Source of the DNA: Trichomonas vaginalis G3
Taxonomy: Eukaryota; Parabasalia; Trichomonadida; Trichomonadidae
Length of the DNA: 64,000 nucleotides
Direction of reading: 5' to 3'
Assembly (NCBI RefSeq): GCF_026262505.1
Contig: NC_067207.1
Coordinates: forward strand, 8,028,082-8,092,081
In this document: positions 52,556 to 63,773 of the stretch, one piece after another
Layout of the letters: every line of letters begins with the position of its first letter
Position numbering within the stretch: the first letter of the stretch is position 1
Position numbers and translations under genes: made by a program
Notes under the pieces: model-generated
Database searches by the model: none
What the model was told of the DNA's origin: nothing
What the model saw: the letters and a program-made list of their open reading frames with translations, nothing else

Positions 52556-53362
52556 TTATTCTTGAGCTTGTTGTTCCATTTGTTCCATTTGTTGCATTTG
52601 TTGTTCTTGAGCTATTTGTTGTTGAAGTTGTTCTTGTAATACAATACTTTCACCAGTTGCATCTTCCAATTCGAAACTTTCTGCCGTCATTGACAAATAC
52701 ATAGGACATAAAAGTTTTACAGGAACAAAGTTTGCGTCAACTAAGGTTAAGTTTATGTTTGCTAAAGTGTTTGAGTTTACTAAAGCTGAAAACTCTGCAT
52801 TCGAATGAACAATAGGCAAACCAGCAGAGAAAGTATTGTTTATACGCATAAGTATCTTTTGGTCATAATAGTTTCTGTCGACATTCGAATAACACTTTGA
52901 ACCTAAGTTTGAAACAATATATAAGATTGGTGTGCTTAAAGTCAATGGAACAGACATTCCTTGTATGACACCTTTTCCTGTTATAGGAAACTGTTGGTAG
53001 TAAAAACCAGATATAAGTTTTGTATTATAACTCATATCGTTTATAGTAAACTCAGTCGGACATCCAAACATAATGAAACCTGCTCTAGTTGCAGCACATG
53101 TTACACCCGTCCTTAAAGTATTAAATAAGTCAACAAAACCTGTTGGTGGTATATCTGAGTAAGTATCTTCAAAGGAGTATTTTTTACCATTCACAACAAT
53201 AAAGTCTTCTGGTGTCAAAAGAGCAAAACAGGCTTTAGTCGTCATTGTGTTTAAGGTTAGTTTACAATATCGTCCTTGAGGACTTTGTAAGTTTGTTGTT
53301 ATAGAATTATATGACTCAGGGTTTTTAGTCGTAATAGTATAAACCATTATGTCTTCTGCCAT
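52556..53362 (-). CDS. Probable minor capsid protein, fifth copy
   Basis: The 268-residue translation is identical to that at 760, with Gly at position 100. Confidence 0.55.
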   Translation of the reverse strand: MAEDIMVYTITTKNPESYNSITTNLQSPQGRYCKLTLNTMTTKACFALLTPEDFIVVNGKKYSFEDTYSDIPPTGFVDLFNTLRTGVTCAATRAGFIMFGCPTEFTINDMSYNTKLISGFYYQQFPITGKGVIQGMSVPLTLSTPILYIVSNLGSKCYSNVDRNYYDQKILMRINNTFSAGLPIVHSNAEFSALVNSNTLANINLTLVDANFVPVKLLCPMYLSMTAESFELEDATGESIVLQEQLQQQIAQEQQMQQMEQMEQQAQE

Positions 53363-53366
53363 TTAC

Positions 53367-53948
53367 TTAGCAAATAAATTTTAATGAAATGTTGTGGTCG
53401 TCAAATATTTTTATAACGTCTGGGAAACTATATTTTAAGTTCAACGTTTCACCTCCTTTCATAACGTATATCTTGTCAATGACATTATATGAAACACCAC
53501 AGCAACTAATGTCGGGTTCTATTTCTTTGATGTTTATATCGTCTGCCTCTGTCAAAAGTTTCAATAGTTCTTTCAAAACTTCATGAGGTGCAATGACATA
53601 TGAGTTCACTTTTACAGGGTTGTGTTCGACCAAGTTTAACATTATACTTAAAGCTTGACAAATCTTCTCCTGAGTTTTAAGTTTGTCTTTCAGTTGTTGG
53701 TAGTCGTTTCGAATATCTGCAACAGAACTTAAGTCTCTGCTAACTTCAGGATATGTTGGTTGTTCTTTTACAGGAACTATTGTTATACCATCTTCGTCTT
53801 CGTATGGTTTCCCCACTTCAACATCTCTGTCTTTGACATTGACAACAACACTTTGACTGTTTGTTTGAGTTGGTGAATTTAACTTCACATCTGCCACCGC
53901 CATTAAACCTTTTGAAACACTTACACTTCTATTTTTCGGAAATGACAT
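53367..53948 (-). CDS. Maverick-associated 193-aa protein, fifth copy
   Basis: It is identical in translation to the gene at 174. Confidence 0.7.
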   Translation of the reverse strand: MSFPKNRSVSVSKGLMAVADVKLNSPTQTNSQSVVVNVKDRDVEVGKPYEDEDGITIVPVKEQPTYPEVSRDLSSVADIRNDYQQLKDKLKTQEKICQALSIMLNLVEHNPVKVNSYVIAPHEVLKELLKLLTEADDINIKEIEPDISCCGVSYNVIDKIYVMKGGETLNLKYSFPDVIKIFDDHNISLKFIC

Positions 53949-53966
53949 TTTACTTAGAATAAAAAG

Positions 53967-54386
53967 ATGGACGTATTCAGATATCTCTTCGAATTGAAGC
54001 AAAACAAAGTTTACACACACAAACAATACAAATACATTGACAGAATAGTTCTTTACACAAACAATGGAAAATGTTATAGAATAGCAGTCTTTGCTGAACC
54101 TAAATATTTTCATAAAGCAAAGAAAGTTGGTATAACTGAAATGGTGAAAGTTCTTGAAGCAGACAAAAATATAACTTCAAAACTTACAGATATTTCTAAA
54201 GGAAAGTTTATAATACAATATTATGTCAAAACTGGCGTACTGTCAATATTTGACGGAGAGAAGTCAGTTCAAGAACAACTTACTGACCTGCTGCCAAAAT
54301 CTGCTCGATGGAAGCTGTCGTTATGCCAATCTGAGGAGCCCCAGCAGGTTTCATCGAACGAATTTTCAAAAGAGCATCTTCCGTGA
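53967..54386 (+). CDS. Maverick-associated 139-aa protein, fifth copy
   Basis: It is identical in translation to the gene at 14701-15120. Confidence 0.6.
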   Translation: MDVFRYLFELKQNKVYTHKQYKYIDRIVLYTNNGKCYRIAVFAEPKYFHKAKKVGITEMVKVLEADKNITSKLTDISKGKFIIQYYVKTGVLSIFDGEKSVQEQLTDLLPKSARWKLSLCQSEEPQQVSSNEFSKEHLP

Positions 54387-55088
54387 AAAGTGCTATTGGT
54401 TTTGTAAACTTCTTTGCTTTCAATTCATCTGGACCGTCTCTGTCACCAGTATATTGTATTTGAACTGTACCAACAGTTGAAATACCACCCATAAAGTCTT
54501 CTGAGTCAGCAAATGGAATGCCAAGCCAAAAGTTTGAACGGTCTCCATTTGTATATTGAGTTTTTTGACCTCCTGTATGGGTCCATACTTTCACATATGG
54601 CATAATAGAACTTTGCATTTCAGGGTTAATGGTTGTTGTGAAGTTGTTGTTAAAGTTCATAGCATCTAATGTCAAGTTGTATGACCTCATATCCTCAACT
54701 GTAGAATATTCTTCTCTTGGATAATATTTGCCATCTATGTTTATATGATATTTAATACCAGGGTTGTAGAAACAAGAATAGTCATTTATAGTTCGTCTGA
54801 AAAGAACAAACATAGTATCTGCATGTTTCATTGCAGTTGTTAAGGCAATATCTGTTCTTGCACCTGGGTCAGCACTTTGGTTTCCAACTTCACCTGCAAA
54901 GTCTTTGACAGATATTTGGTGTATAGGGAACATAAGTGGAACTGCAATATATTTGGCAGCTAAAGCATTTGAAATATCTGGGTCCAACATATAGACTGCA
55001 AGTCTGCTTTCTATTCTCTTGCATTCAAATTTTTCGCATGTGAACTTAACTGGGTCCCAAGCATCTCCAGCAGCATTGAAATAATAGT
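54280..55088 (-). CDS. Probable major capsid protein, C-terminal half only
   Basis: The last ~269 residues are present, from the NYYFNAAGDAWDP region onward. The N-terminal half is lost at the run of N, so this is a truncation by assembly rather than a demonstrated deletion. Confidence 0.6.
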
Positions 55089-55188
55089 NNNNNNNNNNNN
55101 NNNNNNNNNNNNNNNNNNNNNNNNNNNNNNNNNNNNNNNNNNNNNNNNNNNNNNNNNNNNNNNNNNNNNNNNNNNNNNNNNNNNNNNN
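55089..55188. other. Assembly gap (100 N) at an orientation switch
   Basis: Exactly 100 N separate the inverted capsid gene from a forward-oriented copy of the broken gene end next to the WDR11-like gene. Confidence 0.95.
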
Positions 55189-55713
55189 TTTTCCAAATTG
55201 CAGCTCCTTCAAAGATTTCTGAAGACTCAACGGTTAAAATTACAGTTTCTATCACAGATCCAGCTGGTCAAACTGCTACCTCTTTATATTAATATAATAT
55301 TTATTTTGATATATTTTTTAGTTTAACTTTTTTTCTTTGATAAATATTTTATTTTATATTTTAAACCCTTTATTTTTTAATTAAATCATGTCTTGTAAAT
55401 CAAATTACAACATGGCAAACTTTTGATTCGATATATATAGTTTACGTAACAAGTGATAGCTCCATTAGAAAGCTGAGTTTTGAAAATTACAATACATAGC
55501 ATATCATTTCCAGACTTTCCCACTTTATTTTTTTTTTATTTTTTTTTAAAATGTTTCGTAATTTCAGGATGCTTTTCCCCTTTAACTTTGTTAAATGCGT
55601 AATTTTTTTCTATCTGACAACTGGCTTGAAAGATCATTGAAAATGCGATATAAACAATTTCATTTTTTTTCGACTTTTTTTTATAAATAAAGAAAATAAA
55701 TATACAAATAAAA
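55189..55713. other. Broken gene end and AT-rich intergenic stretch
   Basis: This matches 6219-6743. The broken surface-type gene end is on the plus strand up to its stop at 55290-55292, followed by A/T-rich DNA without other features. Confidence 0.6.
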
Positions 55714-58520
55714 TTATTTCTTAATTATTTTGTCATATTTGACAATTATATCCTGTCTCAAAGTATCCAAATCCGCAAACTGTGTTGCGTATCTCGAAGT
55801 GTCTTCGTCGTACGGCTTAATTACATCAGCCCTATCCAAGAACATCATCAAATGAAACGCGAGAGCTTTGTATTTTATCTGCATCAAAATTGCCAAAGCA
55901 GGATGGAAATCTCTTATTGATATGAACAGCAACAAAGCGTTCATTGCATTTCCAGTATCCAAGAAGTGGTGGGCGGCTCTTCTCAACAAACTCTTCGACT
56001 CATTCGAAAACTCTTCCAATTTGCAGACTTCGACAGAATCTTCCCATCTTCCGTTGTCCTGAAGATATCTTGCGGCAGAAAGATTAGCGCCAGCTAAATG
56101 CATCAATATACAGCCTTCTATAAATCTGTGCTGTGCAAAAAGTGGAACAGCGGTTGTTATCAAAAATTCTGTCACGTTTTGTGGCAAAATTTTATCTTCG
56201 TAACCGAGAAGCAACGCCGAACAAATGCTTGCCACTATTGTGAACTCGCTTTTGTTGGAGAGACTCTTGAAAACTTCGACAGCTCCTCTTCTATCACCCA
56301 TTCTGAACTTGAACAACAAGTTGAAAATGGCAGAAATCGGAGTATCTGCAGGAGAAAACAGAGAAGATTGAATCCTCAACGCGGAAACAACTTCTTCTTT
56401 CCCTCCAAACATGGAATGCGTGCTTGCAACCTCGGACCTCCCAAACTACGTGAAACACACTTCCAAATAATGGAATCAGTTGGAAATCCATGGTCATTAG
56501 CTATCTCAGCTATTTGAAGTGCTTCTGACCATGTTCCTGTAGTAGGATTCGTTAATAATTGCTCACCCATAAGCTCTAACCGTTGCTGGGCGGTTTTTAG
56601 CGGTTTTAAGAGGGCAGGTGAAGTGATTCTTTTTACAGATCTCCAGTCTCTTGCAATAACGAATTTCACGGCTTCGTCATTGAGCGGGGAGACGAGGACG
56701 AGTCCATTTCCTGTTACAGCGAATGAGGAAACAGAAAAAGGACAACTTTCCACTTTTTCAAGTGAAAAACCAAATTTTCCGTCTCTCGCGTGTACGTACA
56801 ATCCGCTGGATGATCTCTCGAACTCTATCCTGTCTATGTCGATGAAAGGAGAGTATGTTTGCTTCGATGTACCGAAAGCAAAGTCGTAAAACATAATTAC
56901 GCCGTCTGTGTCAGCAGTTATGATGCAATCGCCTTTCCAAGCAAGACAAGTTGTCCTGGAGTTCTCCCGTGAGTTACGCAGCCTCAGAACAGGCATCTGT
57001 GCTATGCCGTTCTTGTATGTGTAGACTTGGATTTCTCCGGTAGATAATAATACGGCGAAATTGGGAGTATCGCCTTGGAAACATGTTGCTGGTATTCTGG
57101 ATACTTGGACTGCAACAGCGGTGATGGATGTTTGAAGAGTCATCGGCTTTTGTTTGACATCATAAAAAATACCAAGGTCGTATTTGCCGTGGACGAAAAC
57201 GCCGAGCTCCTCTGAACATATTAGGTCTGTGGCAGGGCCAAGGCGAGTGTGGATTGGAATAACTTGGCGCTTGGGAAGATTTATTGATCCACACTCGGTT
57301 TTTGAGTACCACAGAAGGACATCTTTGGTAAGGAACTTGATCTTTTCAATGGATGTGCTGGATGCAAGGTAGTTCTGTGTGTATTTCCCTTCTGAAACGT
57401 CTGCGAAAATTATCTTTCCGGTTGGAGTGCCGAAAGCAAGGATTCCGTCGTAGAAATCGTAACAGGTTGGTATCTGTGGTATAATTTGAGACTGCGCGAT
57501 GACGTAAGGTATATCATCTTTTATGGCAAACATAACTAAGCCATTTGATGGAGAGAACGCGATGTATCGCTCGGGAAGTGCACGGTTACATGCAGCGGAT
57601 AGTGGTAAATACTTCGATTTTAAGTCAAACAGCTCTCTTTTCAATTTTATTGTTCCTGATTTTGTAAAAATGTAGTCTTCGTTACAGATATAGATACTGA
57701 GTGACGAGTCTTGACCATAAACTGTAATTTCGTTGTCATTTGTTAAAGAAGGAAGCAGTTTATGGAAAGATGATTGGGATGATTCATCGATTACAAGATT
57801 TCGGCCAGATTTGGTCGCTATGTTAAACGTAAGTATTTTTCCTTCAAGCATAATTAATAAAATATTACTAATATGGGGATGATGTTGAATTTCTACGATT
57901 TTTTCTGATTTATCTAAAGTATGGGATTGAGATTGAGATGTTGGAGCCTGCTTGGCATTCTTTGACGTGATAATTGTAAAGGATGGACCATTAGAATATA
58001 GAATTGCAGTGAATATATCTGAACTATTAACAGCCATCCTTGTATATGTACCAGGAACATCTATCTTCCAAAGTATTCGTGAGTTTTTCGCTTGATCTTC
58101 AGCTTCATACGGCCAAAAATCGATACTATAAATTGTATTTGGTTCTGCAAAGCCTAAAACGATTTTACGGGACCATTGAAGCTCCGATACATACTGAGCT
58201 TCAGATACTTGACGAGTGATTCCGAGTGTAAGACCTGATTCACAATCCCATAACAAAACTCTTCCGCAATCGTCTGAAATTGCAAGATAAGGTAGCTCAT
58301 AGTGGAATTTAAGGCAAGTTATGTTAGAATTTAGAATTTCAATGGATCATAAGAAAGAAATATCATTTTTAGTAGTTTTATAGAGATAAATTGTGCCTTT
58401 ACCGGCTAATGCAAGTAGCCCACATGCTTCCCAGTCCATGCTCCCTGTGTTGAACACTTTACTAGGTGGACAAAGTGAAGCAAATCGTATCTTAGCTTTA
58501 TTAAAAGGATTCGCTTGCAT
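55714..58520 (-). pseudogene. WDR11-like protein, fourth copy, TGA plus frameshift
   Basis: It carries the same TGA at codon 58 (58349-58347). One base is missing near 56419 (ggaatgcgtgcttg against ggaatgccgtgcttg). This splits the remaining frame into 58256-56376 and 56412-55714. The break is about 1.2 kb from the gap, so it may be a consensus error. Confidence 0.7.
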
Positions 58521-58630
58521 TTTTTTTATAAATTGATATCGTCAAAAATTTTAATTCTACAATGTTTTAAATATATTAATATTTAGTTGTACAGAATCAA
58601 ATCACATCTACTTGAAAAAAAAAAGGTAGT

Positions 58631-58663
58631 GGGGCTTCCAGGCGCGTTGCGCCCTCTAGCCCC
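58631..58663. promoter_or_regulatory. GC-rich hairpin upstream of the 1142-aa gene
   Basis: It is identical to the hairpin at 9662-9694. Confidence 0.5.
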
Positions 58664-58695
58664 GAAGATGTTTAGTATAAAACCGCTTTTTAACT

Positions 58696-58701
58696 TCACT
58701 T
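58696..58701 (+). promoter_or_regulatory. Inr-like initiator of the 1142-aa gene
   Basis: TCACTT lies 7 nt (from its A) before the ATG at 58705, as at 9727. Confidence 0.5.
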
Positions 58702-58704
58702 AAA

Positions 58705-61700
58705 ATGCCACGTAAGCTACGTAAGAATATACGTAAGAGGAAGGGAGCATTGAAACATCCAATAGTAAAACTGACACCACAACAACAGTTGCAACAACAA
58801 ATGCTGAATGACCCCACTATGTTGCAACAAATGTCAAGCAACCCTATGCTTTTAAACCGAGTTATTGGTGCACAGAGTGGAGGTTTAAGAGCGGCACTTT
58901 TAGCGAAAATGGCAGGCTATGGTGGAGCTGCAGACGGAACAGCTTATAACCCTCAAAGTCAAATGAATTTGAGTTCACTCAAAAATCAAATAACAGATGT
59001 CAAAAAGTCAAACATAGACATACAGAAACAAATAAGTGAAAACGAAAAGAAACTAGAATATGACAGACACACAAAGAAACTCAATGAGTTAAACGTAGAG
59101 AAAAAGAAGAAAGAAGAACAACTGAAAGAACTAAGTACAGAGGAATATGCGAAAAAAGTGTCAGAAAAAGCAGCAGAAGTAGCAAAAATGGAACAAGATG
59201 TTATAAATTTGAAAAACCATACTACTCAATATAAAGTACTGAAAGATGAAGAAATAAAACAAAAAGCCCTGAAGACATATATGGATAGCGATGAGTATAA
59301 AAAAGAAGTTGAAGCAAATGTAAAGGCAGAAAAACTTTTACAGTTGCAAAACCAAACCGTACAGTATGAAAACTTAGCACAAGAAAGTAAAAATAACGAC
59401 GCAGCCATGCAAAAGGCAATGAAAAGCGCAGAATATATAAAAGCTAATAATGACTGGTTAGACGCCCAAGCCAACGCTAAAGCAGCCCAACTTATAGGGT
59501 CAATAAGGACAAAAATACAAGCGGATGAAGACAGTTCAAATGAAGCTTTAACGAATGCTGACTTTAAGAACGCCTTCGAAGCTCTTCATAGTAAGGTGAA
59601 ACTAGTGAACGACTTCTCATCTGGAAAGAAACTGAAGTCTGAAGGTTTCGACAAAGAGTTAAAAGAAGTAGCACAAAATATGACGAAAATAACAGATGCA
59701 GCAACGAGACAGGCAGTTCAAAGTGCCCATGACGCCGTTAGAACAGCTGTTGTGGAAAGTCAAGAAAAAGAGTTACAACAGACCAAAAGAGACCTAGTAA
59801 ATGCTTTCTTAAGAACGAAAAGTCAGGTAGGACATTATGCTGCAGATGGAACATATGTGCCAGCTGGTGGAACTTATATACCAGCTGGTGGAACTTATAT
59901 ACTAGCTAGTGGAACTTATATACCACCAAACCCTCCAAGAGAAGCACCTGCACCAGGACTACCTAAAACATTTACATCGTCACATGGACACAGACACAGG
60001 CATGCACCAAAACCAACACAACAACCAACAGTTCAAAATCCAGCACCACAACAACAACAACCAGCACAACAACCACCTCCACAACCAGCACAGCAACCAA
60101 CAGTTCAAAACCCTGCACAACAACCACCTCCACAACCAGCACAGCAACCAACAGTTCAAAACCCTGCACAACAACCACCTCCACAACCAGCACAACAACC
60201 ACAAACAGAGCAAGGACATAAAAGAAGTAGAGAACAAGGAAACCAAGATTTCTTAAAAATGCTTAAGGAAGAATATGGTTACCCAGATACTCTTGACTTT
60301 AGTGACAGATATAAAGAAGCTATTAGAAAGTTCAAGGAAGGAAATACAGACCCGAACCTATTTAGCTTTATGGTTCAGCACCAAATGGGATATAATTTCA
60401 AACCTGGAAAATACAAGCTCGCTAAGGGATATGATTTAATAGCATATCATCCAAATGACATGAACGAATTTACTCCGAGATATTTGGTGTCAGAGCTAAA
60501 TGACAATTCAACTCTCTTCATGAAACGCGTAAAAAATAGAGACGGAACGAAAGAAGAAAGGTTTATGAGTCCGGATGACTTAGATAGGGAACTTTTTAAA
60601 AACGGTCTCGGAATATATGAAATGCCAGCAGATGAGGTACAAGAAACTCAACAGGAAGAAGTTCAGATACAACCAGACATGGAAGAAATAGTTCAGCAAC
60701 AACAGCTAGAAGAGCCTGAAGGAAACGAACAAGTCCCTCCTTTGGAAACTAACCTCACAGAACTAGATGAAGATTTGGAACAGCCGAAAAATCTTGACCC
60801 TCAACAAGAGTATGAGGTGAATATGGAATCTTTCCAAGAGTCTAAAAAAAATTCGGCTGACATAGTAGAAGAATATCGAAAAATGTTTGCCGACATACAA
60901 AAGACTCCAACATCAGATGAAAATATTCAGCATAGAATGGAAGTACTGAAAGATAATGTACGCAAATACAACAATCCTTTTTACTTACGACCATATAACG
61001 TTCAATCTTTGGCTGAACTCGGTGAAAATAAAAGGTTAAATTTCAACAAAACATATAGAAATGAAACATTGTTTAAAGTTCATTCAGAACCTAACCAATA
61101 TGGAAACAAACCTACTTTTGTTTCTGCAGACTATGGAACTACAATGAGATGGGGTCATAAAGCTAATCCGGATAGGTGGTTCATAAACTTACAACCACAA
61201 TTCCAAGAAGTTGTAGACGCAATGGAAGTGAATGGTGAACCAGATATAGCTGGTATTTTCAGCGCGGCTTTAATGCCATTGAAAGATATGAAAGATGCAG
61301 ATATTTTGAACCAGTATGAAATGAACATGGCTGATGGAAATATAACACCTGACGTTCTAAAACATTTATCTCAAAGAACTACACAGAACCATAGAGATGG
61401 TATATTTGGTGAAGAGTTTAGAAAGACAGTTAGGGAGAGAGAAGGAAGAGAACCTATTGTACATGACCTTGCAAACGAAAGTTTACAAAATGTCATAAAA
61501 ACTTACTTTGCAGACAATGAACCGAGAAGGGATGAATATTTAAGAAAACTCAAATGGACAGTACCAAATGAAATGTTAGTATTGAAAAACATGTTCCTTG
61601 ACAAAATAAAACCAACTACAGAAATAAATGACGAAAGACTGAAACATTGGGTAAAAGCTTTCCCATTCACAAAAGATATTATTGGTAACATGGAAAGAAA

Positions 61701-62133
61701 ACCAGAATGGCTACAAAAACATATATTTGGAAACGAGCTTATTCCATATGGACAAGCTCTGTTTGAAGAGCTTGAACCGGAAACTCAGGAAAGAGTCATG
61801 CAAACAATACGCGAAGACTCAAATACAAACTATGACAAAATCTTTCTAGGATATAGGTTACCTGAGATGGGCGACCAGAGCCCAAAGGCAAAAAGGACAT
61901 GGGAAATTTACAACATACTAGGTGAACATGAGGCAAAGATGCAACAACTTGAAGCAGAGGGCAAGTTACCAAAAGCGACACCAAAGAAGAAGAGAAGAGT
62001 AGAACAAAGTGAAAGTAGTGAAGAAGTAACTTCATCTAGTGAAAGTAGTGGCAATGAAGGAAAAAGAAGAGTTAAAAACTCAGTCAGGAAGAAAGTAAAG
62101 CTTGGTCCGAGTGGGTTCTATTATGACATATAA
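58705..62133 (+). CDS. Large Maverick-associated low-complexity protein (1142 aa)
   Basis: It is intact and differs from the copy at 9736 by one Gln fewer in the run before the Pro/Gln repeats (PAPQQQQPAQQ). It has all three 17-residue repeats and both GGTYIPA heptads. Confidence 0.75.
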   Translation: MPRKLRKNIRKRKGALKHPIVKLTPQQQLQQQMLNDPTMLQQMSSNPMLLNRVIGAQSGGLRAALLAKMAGYGGAADGTAYNPQSQMNLSSLKNQITDVKKSNIDIQKQISENEKKLEYDRHTKKLNELNVEKKKKEEQLKELSTEEYAKKVSEKAAEVAKMEQDVINLKNHTTQYKVLKDEEIKQKALKTYMDSDEYKKEVEANVKAEKLLQLQNQTVQYENLAQESKNNDAAMQKAMKSAEYIKANNDWLDAQANAKAAQLIGSIRTKIQADEDSSNEALTNADFKNAFEALHSKVKLVNDFSSGKKLKSEGFDKELKEVAQNMTKITDAATRQAVQSAHDAVRTAVVESQEKELQQTKRDLVNAFLRTKSQVGHYAADGTYVPAGGTYIPAGGTYILASGTYIPPNPPREAPAPGLPKTFTSSHGHRHRHAPKPTQQPTVQNPAPQQQQPAQQPPPQPAQQPTVQNPAQQPPPQPAQQPTVQNPAQQPPPQPAQQPQTEQGHKRSREQGNQDFLKMLKEEYGYPDTLDFSDRYKEAIRKFKEGNTDPNLFSFMVQHQMGYNFKPGKYKLAKGYDLIAYHPNDMNEFTPRYLVSELNDNSTLFMKRVKNRDGTKEERFMSPDDLDRELFKNGLGIYEMPADEVQETQQEEVQIQPDMEEIVQQQQLEEPEGNEQVPPLETNLTELDEDLEQPKNLDPQQEYEVNMESFQESKKNSADIVEEYRKMFADIQKTPTSDENIQHRMEVLKDNVRKYNNPFYLRPYNVQSLAELGENKRLNFNKTYRNETLFKVHSEPNQYGNKPTFVSADYGTTMRWGHKANPDRWFINLQPQFQEVVDAMEVNGEPDIAGIFSAALMPLKDMKDADILNQYEMNMADGNITPDVLKHLSQRTTQNHRDGIFGEEFRKTVREREGREPIVHDLANESLQNVIKTYFADNEPRRDEYLRKLKWTVPNEMLVLKNMFLDKIKPTTEINDERLKHWVKAFPFTKDIIGNMERKPEWLQKHIFGNELIPYGQALFEELEPETQERVMQTIREDSNTNYDKIFLGYRLPEMGDQSPKAKRTWEIYNILGEHEAKMQQLEAEGKLPKATPKKKRRVEQSESSEEVTSSSESSGNEGKRRVKNSVRKKVKLGPSGFYYDI

Positions 62134-62165
62134 ATCCAACTATTCTATATTTTTACCCATATGAA

Positions 62166-63773
62166 ATGTACGCCGCTCAGAATATAACGCCAACAGTTTT
62201 GGATGCCATGAATGGAAATGTTTCCGAATGGTATAACGAATGCGACAATGCCATTAGAAGGTCAGAAATAGTTCCTGGAACTTACGAATATACAACTGCT
62301 GTTTCTTATGGAAACGTAGGTGAGTTTGGAGAAGGTTCTTCAACAACAGTAGATATTGCTTGCGACAGGTTTCATATTATTTCTATTGACAACTCTTTCT
62401 TATACGTGGAACAAGACATTGAAATAAAACCTTCTGCCAAGTTGTCTGAAAAGAAAGGTTGCAATGGAATTTTCTATGTCGGATACCAATATGCTCCAGA
62501 AGTTTTCATGGGATATAAGATATATTCTAACTCTGACTTAGTTCAAACAGTAACATGGGCAAACTATGAATGGTTCGCTTTAAGAAACTCAGTACAACCA
62601 CAAGCTAGAGAACAAACAGACCAGTATGCAACTATTGAGAAAATAAGAAGACTTGACCCTAACGTTCCAGGAGTTTATGTTAACCTTTCTGGTTCAGATG
62701 GAACTGCTGCCACTAAAGTAAAACTGAAACTTAGAGTTCCTTTGTCATCTTTCCTCATCTTCAGGTTTTTAAGATACTTGCCAAACTGGGCAGGAAAAAT
62801 TTCTATCGAACTTACTCCAAGCAAAAATAACTTAGTCATTGCACCAACACAAGACCCATTCACTCTTACAGACGTAAAGGGAACAAATAAAACGTCATTC
62901 GCCGAATTTTGCAAAGACAAAGTTGACTTAGACTTTGGTTTCTCAAACCTCAACACTGAAGTAAACTATTATTTCAATGCTGCTGGAGATGCTTGGGACC
63001 CAGTTAAGTTCACATGCGAAAAATTTGAATGCAAGAGAATAGAAAGCAGACTTGCAGTCTATATGTTGGACCCAGATATTTCAAATGCTTTAGCTGCCAA
63101 ATATATTGCAGTTCCACTTATGTTCCCTATACACCAAATATCTGTCAAAGACTTTGCAGGTGAAGTTGGAAACCAAAGTGCTGACCCAGGTGCAAGAACA
63201 GATATTGCCTTAACAACTGCAATGAAACATGCAGATACTATGTTTGTTCTTTTCAGACGAACTATAAATGACTATTCTTGTTTCTACAACCCTGGTATTA
63301 AATATCATATAAACATAGATGGCAAATATTATCCAAGAGAAGAATATTCTACAGTTGAGGATATGAGGTCATACAACTTGACATTAGATGCTATGAACTT
63401 TAACAACAACTTCACAACAACCATTAACCCTGAAATGCAAAGTTCTATTATGCCATATGTGAAAGTATGGACCCATACAGGAGGTCAAAAAACTCAATAT
63501 ACAAATGGAGACCGTTCAAACTTTTGGCTTGGCATTCCATTTGCTGACTCAGAAGACTTTATGGGTGGTATTTCAACTGTTGGTACAGTTCAAATACAAT
63601 ATACTGGTGACAGAGACGGTCCAGATGAATTGAAAGCAAAGAAGTTTACAAAACCAATAGCACTTTTCACGGAAGATGCTCTTTTGAAAATTCGTTCGAT
63701 GAAACCTGCTGGGGCTCCTCAGATTGGCATAACGACAGCTTCCATCGAGCAGATTTTGGCAGCAGGTCAGTAA
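62166..63773 (+). CDS. Probable major capsid protein, last copy
   Basis: The full-length 535-residue frame is identical in translation to the copy at 13200. Confidence 0.6.
   Translation: MYAAQNITPTVLDAMNGNVSEWYNECDNAIRRSEIVPGTYEYTTAVSYGNVGEFGEGSSTTVDIACDRFHIISIDNSFLYVEQDIEIKPSAKLSEKKGCNGIFYVGYQYAPEVFMGYKIYSNSDLVQTVTWANYEWFALRNSVQPQAREQTDQYATIEKIRRLDPNVPGVYVNLSGSDGTAATKVKLKLRVPLSSFLIFRFLRYLPNWAGKISIELTPSKNNLVIAPTQDPFTLTDVKGTNKTSFAEFCKDKVDLDFGFSNLNTEVNYYFNAAGDAWDPVKFTCEKFECKRIESRLAVYMLDPDISNALAAKYIAVPLMFPIHQISVKDFAGEVGNQSADPGARTDIALTTAMKHADTMFVLFRRTINDYSCFYNPGIKYHINIDGKYYPREEYSTVEDMRSYNLTLDAMNFNNNFTTTINPEMQSSIMPYVKVWTHTGGQKTQYTNGDRSNFWLGIPFADSEDFMGGISTVGTVQIQYTGDRDGPDELKAKKFTKPIALFTEDALLKIRSMKPAGAPQIGITTASIEQILAAGQ

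Larger units (their letters stand above)
17619..55088 (-). repeat. Block II: tandem ~15 kb units, inverted orientation
   Basis: The same gene order is present on the opposite strand. Mariner copies start at 18074, 33035 and 48314, giving periods of 14,961 and 15,279 bp. The block holds about two and a half units. Both ends are runs of N. Confidence 0.9.

Noticed and set aside
54280-55230. Capsid frame apparently starting at 55230 across the N run
   Set aside because: The frame crosses 100 undefined bases and takes its start from unrelated intergenic sequence on the other side of the gap.
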